Assembly (NCBI GenBank): GCA_949130485.1
Contig: OX422199.1
Coordinates: 3,209,402-3,273,401 of the forward strand
Direction of reading: 5' to 3'
Source of the DNA: Agelas oroides
Taxonomy: Eukaryota; Porifera; Demospongiae; Agelasida; Agelasidae
Length of the DNA: 64,000 bases
The number at the start of each line of letters is the position of its first letter. Within the stretch, counting starts at the first letter, position 1. Positions 35,496-45,470 of this stretch are shown one piece after another. The translations under genes and the position numbers were made by a program. The notes beneath the pieces were generated by a model. The model saw only the letters and a list, made by a program, of their open reading frames with translations. It was not told the DNA's origin and did no database searches.

Positions 35496-35711
35496 GGGAA
35501 AGGCATAGTGTATCTGTGTGTGTGCATGTGTTCTTACATGTGTGTCATGTAATCATTTGAGTAGTATGTGGTATACCACATACTATACCACATACTACTC
35601 AAATGATACATGTACACATGTGTTCTTGCACGTGTGTTCTTGCACATTTGTTCTTGCACATGTAGTGTGTGGTGTACCAGATACCTCATTCAAGTCTCCC
35701 CCATCCCTCAG
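35366..35711. repeat. TG/GTGC-rich intron with palindrome
   Basis: Two TG arrays (about 35366-35398 and 35461-35494) and a palindrome at 35555-35605, arms TTGAGTAGTATGTGGTATA and TATACCACATACTACTCAA. Position matches the rearranged region 10650-10995 of the first unit. Confidence 0.8.
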
Positions 35712-35948
35712 GTAGTCAAAGTGAACCACATGTTTACCAGGAAGATTGAGGAGCTCAGTGACTCCACCAACTCAGCCAAAGTCCAGCTGCAACTCTTCAT
35801 TCAGTGGTGGGTGGAGTACAGCAGCAACTATGACAAAATTTGTCCCTGGCTCAAGGGAGCAGAGTCTCGGCTAGAGCAGCTAGTGGTGAGGGAGGAGAAC
35901 ATGCAGAGTCCAACCATCTCCCCAGTAGAGCTGCTGCAAGATGCCAAG
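35712..35948 (+). CDS. Spectrin-repeat exon after copy B (intact)
   Basis: 237 nt, phase 0-0, acceptor CCCATCCCTCAG and donor GTATGT. Encodes VVKVNHMFTRKIEELSDSTN, QLQLFIQWWVEYSSNYDKIC and PWLKGAESRLEQLVVREENM to LLQDAK, a good spectrin/dystrophin-type repeat segment. Its counterpart (10774-11133) is split by an inversion. Confidence 0.7.
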
Positions 35949-36754
35949 GTATGTGTGTGATGTGACCATGGTGTCAGTTAACCAACTGAGGAACTATGTG
36001 TTATATTTGCGTTGTTCCCGGCTCTTGTGTGAGGCACATTCAGGCAGTTTTGTGACATTCCTTTGTTGATTATGGTCTACATTTTGTATATCATCTCTGA
36101 AACTGTGTACTCAGTACGGATATACCATTCTGTCATGGTTTCTATAATATTATAGTTTGCCTAAGTATGAACAATCACTCAGTTCTCTGTAAAACTTCAA
36201 GCAGACAATGCTAGATGAGAACATCCACAAGTGAATTGTCGGTTAGTCTGATCCCCAGACCCTCAGTACGGTGCACACTACCATTAAAGTGTTAGTGTGA
36301 TGACCTTTGCTCTGGTCTATTCTCTCTCTTTGCATGCATTTCTCATTTCTTGTGGGCTCAGGATGGCCCTGCTGGTTCAACAGTACACTTCACAAACTAG
36401 CACGCTATTCACAGTCATGAATGTTTAGACACTGGACTATGAATACACTTCCAATTCCAAACCCATAAGTGAAGTGCACATGATGGTAGTATAAAAGTGT
36501 GCTTTATTTCAAGAGGTGGTTTTGGGTACAGTCTTGGAAACGGATGTGTTAATATTATTTTGAGCTGTGTTTTACGGGTGGAAAATGTCTTTGTCCATGT
36601 AGTTGTTAAAAAGGGAAGGAGTCAGGCTATTTCCTAGGTGGTCATTTTAGCGATGACCAGTGAGACAAAAGTTTTACTACGGGCATTATAGTTTTGTATG
36701 TGGAATGCTGTGCAGTGAGTCTATAGTGCATGTTGATGTGCATGAAGGATGTTG
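35949..36754. other. 3' end of duplicated ZU5 unit and start of collagen array 2
   Basis: Homology with 11134-11900 runs to about 36383 (AGGATGGCCCTGCTGGTTCA). The exon-like stub QTMLDENIHK then TGA lies at 36202-36234. Unrelated sequence follows up to the reversed collagen fragment. Confidence 0.65.
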
Positions 36755-36904
36755 AGCTATGTGTATGGAGCAGAGTACGAGACATTCTCAGGAGCACCAC
36801 TCTCAGCTGTTAACAATCACAATGTCCCCTGTGCCGTGTGCTATGCCTCAACAAGGGTGGCGGTCACAATGATTCCATCTAAAACTCAGTGTCCAGCAAC
36901 ATAG
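36755..36904 (+). pseudogene. Collagen C-terminal-domain fragment in reverse orientation
   Basis: The only collagen sequence on the plus strand. Reads SYVYGAEYETFSGAPLSAVN, NHNVPCAVCYASTRVAVTMI and PSKTQCPAT, then TAG, covering the middle of the C-terminal domain. No collagen triplets, signal exon or ending. A displaced, inverted remnant. Confidence 0.9.
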
Positions 36905-38998
36905 ACTCTGGACTCATTATCTCAATGACCAAAATTTTTAAGATAGATTTGATCACTAGAAGTAAAATAACTATGTAGCATTGAACTCCTGCTGACACTA
37001 ATTAGTGGGCTTTGGTGAATTATGCTGGCATCATTTTGAGCATAATAGTAGTGTGGAAGCATAGGAGCATATGCTGGCATAATGAAGAGCTGTTACGAGC
37101 ATAATTGTACTGTTTAGGAGCATAATAATTTAAACATTCATTATTTGGTAGGCACTTTTAGCTTATCTAAGACAGAACAGGCACTAGACTGACCCTCCAC
37201 TACTGGTACAGGGCTAATTTCACGGGCCAACTCACTCTCCAGTCTCCACAGGCTCTACAGTGTAGTCTACCGCAGAATAATCGCGTTTACTTAGTGACAC
37301 ATGTAGTTCACCACCACGTGACCATGTGCTCATGAATAATATTGTAAGCGAGCATTGGAGCATAGCATAATAACAATTTTTCTGATCATAATTCGCCAAG
37401 GCCTACTAATCAGCCATGTGCACTTTTGATTAAATCATACTGCACAGTATGCAGAAAGGGTGGGACAGGGCGAGGTGGGTGGGGTCCCCCACAGAGTGGC
37501 ATGCACATGGTGGCTGTTGTGGCAGGCTGTAGAAATGCCTTGGTTGAAAATCTCATTATGAGCCATGTTATTAAGCAGTTGGGTAGGTTTTGGTGCATTA
37601 GAGTTTCTCATTAACAGCCTTTCACAAAGAGGCAGTAGCCAACCAAGTATTCTAAGCCTTTACTTGACATTGTCCAACTATACTGCAAAAGGCTCTTTAT
37701 CTTGTCATGTGAATTGTAACACTCATGAACTATTTTTGGCTTATGTTAAAGCACCTTTTGTTAAAATATACAACAATATTTGTGTCTCGCATAACAGACA
37801 GCTATGGGTAAATAAAAAGCACATGAATACACTACAAGTGCAGGCAAGTTTATGTAAGCACATACAAGGCAAGGGCATTGTTCCTATGTCAACTATCTGT
37901 GGCTGAATATACACAGTCTTGTACTATTTTTGGGTTCTTATGTGTGTGGCCATATATGGGATTTTCCTGTTTGTTTGATCACATCTAACTTCTGTGTTCC
38001 ACAGTATAGTCTATCATAGTGCACATTGCAAGAAAATGGAGCTTTCATACTATCAAACGATGTACAAGCCAAGCCAATCAATCAAAAGACAAGCATACTA
38101 TGCTGTCACATACTCAGATGGTACTCGACAAGAAAACTAGCAATGTCTGTGGTTACTCTCTTCATTTCTCAAGCTAGGTAACACAAGCTGTCGCATGCTC
38201 AGATGGTGCTTGACAAGAAAACTAGCAAGACCCGACAAACAGTTGCTTGTAGATGTGTGTGTGTAATAAAGACTAGGGAATGGAATTGACGCAGAAAGTT
38301 ACGAACATCTACTCTGAGGTAAAAAGCTATAGCCAACTGCTTTGTTGGGCATTGGTCAGCCCACCAAGCTTGAGAAACAAAAGAAGTATTAATTAGAAGT
38401 CAGTAGTTTTCTTGTCGAGTACTGTGTAGGTTCATGGCAGCATAGCTTGCTCATCTTTTGCCCGGTTGCCTTGGGTTTTACACCACTCAATAGCGCAAAT
38501 GCACTGTTTTCTTGCTATAATAAACTGTACCGTAGAACATGAAAGTTAGATGCAAAATGGAAAAATCCCATATGGTGTAGGACTGAAAGTCCAAATGTGA
38601 TGTAGCACTGCAGTATCATTGTGTGAAATCAAATCATGTCAACTGTGAACTACCTGTAGCCAAATAATTACACTAGTATACCACTACACTCTCCACAATC
38701 ATGCAAATGGAATACCTCATGTCATGATGGAAGGGCACTGCCAGATCACTTGAGACTACAGTGAGATTGTATAAATACAAAATTCAACTCACTCATGCAG
38801 CAATGACATGTACATGCTACTGCCTCAAAATTACACTCATTAACAAGTGTTAATCATCAGAAGTGTTTTAGTATTACAACAGTTACGATGTCAGCAAAAA
38901 AGCATGAAACAATTCACTCAGCATTGGCACATGCAGACTATTGCCTCAAAATTACACTCAACACTAGCAAGACTGTTTATTCAAAAAAGGAATGCCTT
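36905..38998. other. Spacer before collagen C5
   Basis: Contains an inverted-repeat element (37001-37410) and array-spacer modules (37680-38620 resembling 16000-16900 and 51000-51800). No gene supported. Confidence 0.6.
37001..37410. mobile_element. 410-bp MITE with 24-bp TIR
   Basis: ATTAGTGGGCTTTGGTGAAT at the left pairs with ATTCGCCAAGGCCTACTAAT at the right. Interior repeats of GAGCATAAT and GCTGGCATAAT. No ORF. Confidence 0.8.
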
Positions 38999-39976
38999 CT
39001 ATTTGGTACAAACTGCACAGGTAAGTTCTTTCTGTGCATCATAAGGTGGACACAGCATTCCATTGCAGCTGGCTTCAACATGGTAAAACAAAGCACCATC
39101 TGTATTAGAAGCACTGCCTGGCACTGAGTCTGGGTTCTTGTCAACACACTCATACATTGTGCGCTGGCGTTCATTCCATTTTCTTTCTGACATGAGGTAG
39201 CCCGAGTACTCCAGAGTCCATGTTGATGGACACTGAGTTTTAGCTGGGATCATTGTGACTGCCACCCTTGTTGAAGCATAACACACAGCACAGGGAACAT
39301 TGTGGTTGTAAACAGCTGAGAGTGGTCCTTGATCATATGTCTGATACTCTGCTCCAAACACATAGCTATATCCTTGCACTCCAGGTGTGTAGCTGAGATA
39401 GTCTGGATCATCAGGCATACAGAGGTAGTTGGCTGCTCCTCCCTTTTGTGCATACCATGTTCCACCAACCCTCCCTGCATACACCAGTGTGGTACCTGAG
39501 ACATTTGGACAACTAATTTTCCCCCACCTCGTGTAGACCACTCCACCATTCCTTGGTCCAGGAGGACCTGCTACTCCTTGGTCTCCCTTCTGTCCTTGTG
39601 GTCCACGGGGACCAGGCACCCCATCTCGACCATCCCTTCCATCTCGTCCTCGCAACACCTCAATGTAGGGGAGGGAGCTTGTGTTCACACTGTTCCCTCT
39701 ACTCTGAGTGTCAGCACTCCTCTGAGGCCTGTGCAGAGCTCCAGCTACAGTGTGCAGTATAGTAGAAACATGAAGTTAACACTACATCAAACAACACAGC
39801 TAGTTAAAATACCACATAGTGAGCACACAACAATTAGTTAATCATACTTCAAACAACTTCACAACAGCATGAGAAAATTTCACATCTGAAATGCATTTCA
39901 ACACACCTTCAGGAAATCCTTCAGCACATACTGCAAGGACCAAAGCACTTGCAATCACCACCGTTGCCAGTTGCAT
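38999..39976 (-). CDS. Short-chain collagen C5
   Basis: Exons 39976-39907 (MQLATVVIASALVLAVCAEG, then FPE) and 39744-38999, 271 residues. Same domain order as C2: RPQR propeptide site, 11 Gly-X-Y triplets, C-terminal Cys-rich domain. In the triplets the usual QRGDQ is QKGDQ, so the RGD is lost. All conserved Cys are present (ISCPNVSG, LCMPDD, VPCAVC, QCPSTW, ECVDKN, CNGMLCPP, CAVCTK). Intron 162 bp. Frame intact. Confidence 0.9.
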
Positions 39977-40072
39977 TCTTGTTCTTCCTGCACCAGTGGT
40001 GTGGAATAGTTTGATATGAGACGACTGCAACTTGTGCAACTGTCAGAATGTCAGTGAGCAACAAGTGCAGAG

Positions 40073-40167
40073 ATTTTTATAGCCAGTTGAGGGTACGTCA
40101 TGTAAGCTGTTGAATAATATTCACACAGTGGTTGGTGTTTTGTCAATGTGTCAACTGATGACATCAT
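40073..40167 (-). promoter_or_regulatory. Promoter of collagen C5
   Basis: CTATAAAAATCT (complement of 40071-40082) about 97 bp before the ATG; TGATGACATCA in the conserved block at 40141-40167. Confidence 0.65.
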
Positions 40168-41103
40168 CTCACACAGTGATAGTCCATCAATTGTTAATGT
40201 TCTGTAGTAAGAGTTGATGTGATCTGATAACCTCAGTGGTGTTGCTGTGATATTCTAATCTGAACCAACTCTCTATCAGTAATACAGTTCTGTCATTACT
40301 GGCACATGCATAACTACATTACCACTCTCAGCAGTTGATGTTTGCTGTTTGTTCTGTGAAAGTAGTGTACACCTCACGGCACTTCTGATAAGGCTATTTA
40401 GTCTGCTGTTCACCACCGACACATCATGCTACAGTGTAGTCCCACATACCACTAAGACTGTGAGGGTCAGCATTCCTCAGAATCCTGTGCAGAGTGGTTA
40501 AGCCGCAAAATGTTTTGTAACAGTGTGTTCAAAACACAACAGACATCTATAGTATTAGGTCTAAATAGGAAGCTGTAGGAAACCTTTTCAAAGTTTACCT
40601 TAATGTTACTTTCAATTGCGCGTACTAAATTTAGTGATTTTAGCAATCAGAGCCATTATCGCTAAAATAAGTACTCGCAATTATTATAAATTCCAATAAT
40701 GATATGTTGAATTAATGTTGGTTTCTGTTAAAAAAAAAAATAATTAATACACGCTAAACGAGGTGTATTCAAAATCGCTAAATTAAGTATGCGCAATTAA
40801 AAGTAACATTAAGGTACATAGTCATATGGCTTCTCTATTAGCTTACACTGCACAATCAGCCAAAGTACTTGGTTATGAGAGTGCAAACAATGTAGTTAAG
40901 CCAACAGAAAAACATGTTGCATCATGTGAAAAATTTGTGAAAATGTTAAATGATATTCATAGTTAGGTGTTTTGTCAGTGTGTCAATGAACTACTCAGTT
41001 AAATGAACCATTACCCTTTGTGTAGTTGCTCCAGTTTCAGGGTTTATTAAACTACTGTACGTACTGTAGTCTCAAGGGATTATGGCATTGAAAATCACCT
41101 TTA
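40168..41103. other. Upstream region of C5
   Basis: Conserved upstream block to about 40460, then a MITE (40596-40816) and further array spacer. No gene. Confidence 0.6.
40596..40816. mobile_element. 221-bp MITE with possible TA target site
   Basis: TACCTTAATGTTACTTTCAA pairs with AATTAAAAGTAACATTAAGGTA at the right; inner arms pair too (CGCTAAAATAAGTACTCGCA / ATCGCTAAATTAAGTATGCG). Tc1/mariner-like TA duplication possible. The related C2 spacer near 20.82 kb lacks it. Confidence 0.85.
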
Positions 41104-41791
41104 GACTGAGTTCGGAGCAGTCAAACTGCACCAGACACTCCATTATTGTGAGTTCGGCCCCTTTGAACTTGATATTGCCCCCTTTGGACTGAGTTCGGAG
41201 CAGTCAAACTGCACCAGACACTCCATTATTGTGAGTTCGGCCCCTTTGAACTTGATATTGCCCCCTTTGGACTGAGTTCAGAGTAGTCGAACTGCACCAG
41301 ACACTCCATTATTGTGAGTTCGGCCCCTTTGAACTTGATATTGCCCCCTTTGGACTGAGTTCAGAGTAGTCGAACTGCACCAGACACTCCATTATTGTGA
41401 GTTCGGCCCCTTTGAACTTGATATTGCCCCCTTTGGACTGAGTTCAGAGTAGTCGAACTGCACCAAACTCTCCATCAGAGTGAGTTCGGCCCATTCAAAC
41501 TTGCTTTTGGCCCTTATAGATTGAGTTCGGAGTAGTCGAACTGTACTAAACTCTCCATCAGAGTGAGTTTGGCCCCTTCGAACTTCGTTTTGGGCCTTAT
41601 AGATTGAGTTTGGTATAGTCGAACTGCACCAAACTCTCCATCAGAGTGAGTTCGGCCCATTCGAACTTGGTTTTGGCCCTTATAGATTGAGTTCAGAGTA
41701 GTCGAACTGTACCAAACTCTCCATCAGAGTGAGTTTGCCCCCTTTGAGCTTGATATTGCCTCCTTTAGGCTGAGTTTGGTGTTGTCGAACT
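41104..41791. repeat. 83-bp satellite array
   Basis: About 8.3 tandem units of 83 bp. Units begin GACTGAGTTCGGAGCAGTC and contain CACCAGACACTCCATTATTG and GTGAGTTCGGCCCCTTTGAA. The later half belongs to a second subfamily (CCAAACTCTCCATCAGAGTG). Lies just downstream of an orphan collagen signal exon and forms the left edge of the 14,479-bp duplication. Confidence 0.95.
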
Positions 41792-41977
41792 GTATCAAGT
41801 ACGATACGTTTATTATGTAGGGGGTGGCCCATTATGCATGATTGTGGAGAGTGACATATGTATGCTAGTGCAATTAATGGGAAAATCAATTTTAAGTCTA
41901 ACTCTAATACAAAGTACAACCTCACCAAACCTGTGCTAATGCCACATCTGGAGTACACTTCAACACAAAACTTTTAC

Positions 41978-42047
41978 CTTCAGGAAACCCTTCAGCACAT
42001 ACTGCAAGGACCAAAGCACTTGCAATCACCACCGTTGCCAGTTGCAT
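41978..42047 (-). pseudogene. Orphan collagen signal exon with promoter
   Basis: ATG at 42047, MQLATVVIASALVLAVCAEG, FPE, donor GAAG|GTAAAA. TATA box and dyad upstream (42145-42238) are intact. Instead of an exon 2, the 83-bp satellite follows, then C5's own promoter. Signal differs little from C5 (both MQLATVV), suggesting a recent common origin. Confidence 0.8.
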
Positions 42048-42144
42048 TCTTGTTCTTCCTGCACCAGTGCTGTGGAATAGTTTGATATGAGACGACTGCA
42101 ACTTGTGCAACTGTCAGAATGTCAGTGAGCAACAAGTGTAGAGA

Positions 42145-42238
42145 TTTTTATAGCCAGTTGAGGGTACATCATGAAAGCTGTTGAGTAATATTCACACAGT
42201 GGTTGGTGTTCTGTCAATGTGTCAACTGATGACATCAT
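42145..42238 (-). promoter_or_regulatory. Promoter-like block of the 42-kb orphan exon
   Basis: CTATAAAAATCTC (complement of 42141-42153) and TGATGACATCA near 42228-42238. Confidence 0.6.
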
Positions 42239-44203
42239 CTCACACAGTGATAGTCCATCAATTGTTAATGTTCTATAGTAAGAGTTGATGTGATCTGATA
42301 ACCCCAGTGCTGTTGCTGTGATATTCTGATCTGAACCAACTCTCTATCAGTAATACAGTTCTGTCACTACTGGCACATGCATAACTACATTACCACTCCC
42401 AGCATCAGATGTTTGCTGTTGGTCTACGAAAGCAGATTTGTGTGTCAATAAGCTACGTACTCAGTCTAATAACCTTTGTGTGGTTACTCCAGTTTTAGAA
42501 CTGTTGAGTCTACTCAACAAATGCCATTCCCTTGTCGTGCATGTGAACTATAAGACTCATTAACTGTCTGTGCATGGCCTACTGTATATATTTTCCAGAC
42601 CTTAACTCTTATTGTTGCAATGCTCCAAGCTCCAGATGGTGAAGGCAGTTGTAAATAATTATATCCCTTCATGTGTGACAGCCACCTGTGAACAAATACA
42701 ATGTGCATGTATGGACAACAATAAATGAATTTGCTGCTATAGAACTGGATCGAAAGTTTACTTATAGACCCAAGTTAAGCACAGTGCAAATAAAAAGGCA
42801 TTGTTACTTTATCTTGTGATGTGAACTGGAAGGCTTATCAACTGTGTGTGGCCTCCCAGCCGTTGTAGCAACTTCAATTGTTGCAGTACTCTAAGCTCCA
42901 GATGGCAAAGACAGTGGATAAAACATCTTTTGTCCAAATGTACAATATTTATTTCCCCCGTGACAGCCAGCTATGGGCAAATACAAAGCACATGAATGTA
43001 CTACAAGCATAGGAACATTATGTAAGTGTATACAAAGCAAATAGGGTACTGTTCCTTTGTCAACTCAGAACTACCAGTGGCCCAGCCCTTGCAGTACCAT
43101 AGAAAAATTGGTGGTGGTTTTAATTTGGTGATTTAGATCTTTTGTCCCCAATCTCCAAATTAAATTCCCTCGTGACAGCAAGCTATGGGCAAATACAAAG
43201 CACATAAATACACTACAAGTGAAGGGAAGTTTATGTATGTAAGTACATACGAAGCAAAAGTCATTGTGAACTATCTGTGGCCGTTCCAAATGGGCCAGTT
43301 GCCTGTAAGAATTTTAAACTGTGCAATTATACATCCACTAAACAGTCTTGTACCATTTTGCATATAGAGATAGAGCTTTGCTGTTGTGTACTATGACAAT
43401 ACTCCACAAGAAAACTAGCAATGTCTACTACTCTCTTTGTTTTTCAACCCAAGCATGGCCCAACAAACTTACATGTTCAACGGGTTTTTTTGGCTGTGTG
43501 TTTGGCTGTGTTCAGCTTACTGTTTGTCAGCAACACTTTATACTAGACTTTAGTCTCCATCGTTATATCCAGTGCATGCAGAGACTGTCTGTGCTCAAAG
43601 ATACCTGACTCCACTTCATGGCCTACCTAGCTGTAACATGATAGTGAGATCGTACTGAAGACAATCTTGCACAACAGCTAAGGTATGCAACTTGAGAGAA
43701 AATGTATTCGAGTCAGTGAATGCATTTCAACACACATCATTACTTCAGGCAGCCCTTCTCACATACTGCAAGAACCAAAGCCATTACCTTTGTCAGTTGT
43801 GCGTGCAAGGCCTTCTGTTTCTCAGAAGAAACCTTACACTACTTCAGAAAACAGATGTTTGCTGTATGAGGCTATGAATCAACTAGCCTCGTACCCAGGC
43901 CTGGCTACGAGGCTGCATTGACATAAAAATTGTGTAGTATAGGTAGATTGATTTCTTCATCTGATAACCTTATCAAGTGGGTAATAAATTTCTCTGGTGC
44001 AATGGTCTCAATTTATAAGTTGAGTGTATTGGTGAGTGCCTTTTATATTGGCATACAATGTAATCAAATGTATCAGGTAACTTGTATGAAAGCAAATATA
44101 ATGCACTCAGCATTAGCATGTAGATTTTATTGCCACTAAGGTACAACAACTCAACATTTGCATGTTTTAGTTTACGAAAAGGAATACTTGCACGTAATGT
44201 CCT
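42239..44203. other. Spacer between orphan exon and collagen C6
   Basis: Array-spacer modules; a degenerate signal-exon relic near 43740-43815 (TACTTCAGGCAGCCCTTCTC); and a small fold-back at 43884-43914 (TAGCCTCGTACCCAGG / CCTGGCTACGAGGCT). No gene. Confidence 0.6.
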
Positions 44204-45253
44204 CTATTTAGTACAAACTGCACAGGTGAGTTCTTTCTGTGGATCATACGGTGGACACAGCATTCCATTGCAGCTGGCTTCAACATGGTAAAACACAGCA
44301 CCATTAGTATTAGAAGCACTGCCTGGCACTGAGTCTGGGTTCTTGTCAACACACTCATACATGGTGCGAGAGCGGTCATTCCATCTTCTTTCTGACATGA
44401 GGTAGCCGGAGTACTCCAAAGTCCATGTTGATGGACACTGAGTTTTAGCAGGTATCATTGTGACTGTCACCCTTGTTGAAGCATAGCACACAGCACAGGG
44501 GACATTGTGCTCTCGAACAGCTCGGAATGGTCCTCCATGTGTCTCATACTCTGCTCCATACACGTAGCTGTACCCTTGAACTCCGGGTGTGTAGCTGAGA
44601 TAGTCTGGATCATCAGGCATACAGAGGTGGTTGGCTGCGCCTCCCTTTTGTGAATAGTATGTTCCACCAACTCTCCCTGTATACACCAGTGTGGTACCTG
44701 AGACACTTGGACAACTACTTTTCCCCCATCTCGTGTAGACCACCCCACCATTCCTTGGTCCAGGGGGACCTGCTACTCCTTGGTCTCCCCTCTGCCCTTG
44801 TTGACCACGAGGACCAGGCACCCCATCTCGTCCATCTCTTCCATCTCGTCCTCGCAGCACCTCAATGTAGGGGAATGAGCTTGTGTTCACACTGTTCCCT
44901 CCACTTTGAGTGTCAGCACTCCTCTGAGGTCTGTGCAGAGCTCCAGCTACAGTGTGCAGTATAGTTGAATTTAAAGATTAAGACAAGAAATTTATCAAAT
45001 ATCCCTGCTAGTGGAAAATACAGTGAATCATATATGCATGGTTAAAATACTCCCCACATAGTGAGCACACAACAATTAGTTGCAAACAACTTTGGTGTAG
45101 CAAACAACAGTTTGAAGAAAATTGACATCAAAACTAAATTTGTTATGTCACAATTTTAATACATTTCAACTCACAACTTTTACCATCAGGCAGCCCTTCT
45201 GCACATACTGCAAGGAGGAAAGCACTTGTAATCACCACCTTTGCCAATTGCAT
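44204..45253 (-). CDS. Short-chain collagen C6
   Basis: Exons 45253-45184 (MQLAKVVITSAFLLAVCAEG, then LPD) and 44946-44204, 270 residues. 11 Gly-X-Y triplets (GPRGQQGQRGDQ with RGD), intact C-terminal domain with all conserved Cys; ends ECVDKNPDSVPG, CNGMLCPPYDPQ, CAVCTK. Intron 237 bp with a donor GATG|GTAAAA rather than the usual GAAG. Repeated almost unchanged at 58683-59732. Confidence 0.9.
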
Positions 45254-45350
45254 TCTTGTTCTTCCTGCACCAGTGCTATGGAATAGTTTGATATGAGACA
45301 ACTGCAACTTGTGTAACTGTCAGAATGTCAGTGAGCAACAAGTGTAGAGA

Positions 45351-45470
45351 TTTTTATAGTCAATGGAAAAATTCTACGTCATGTAAAATTTTTTGAGCTC
45401 TTAAATATTATTCATAGTTGTACAGGAGTCACAGGCATAGTGGTTGGTGTTGTGTCAATTCATGACATCA
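45351..45470 (-). promoter_or_regulatory. Promoter of collagen C6
   Basis: CTATAAAAATC (complement of 45349-45359). The dyad is reduced: only ATGACATCA at 45462-45470, with TGTCAATT preceding; part of the usual TCAATGTGTCAACTG block is deleted. Confidence 0.55.

Noticed and set aside
41680-41958. 92-codon minus ORF and its duplicate at 56159-56437
   Set aside because: Reads through the 83-bp satellite; open only by unit composition.
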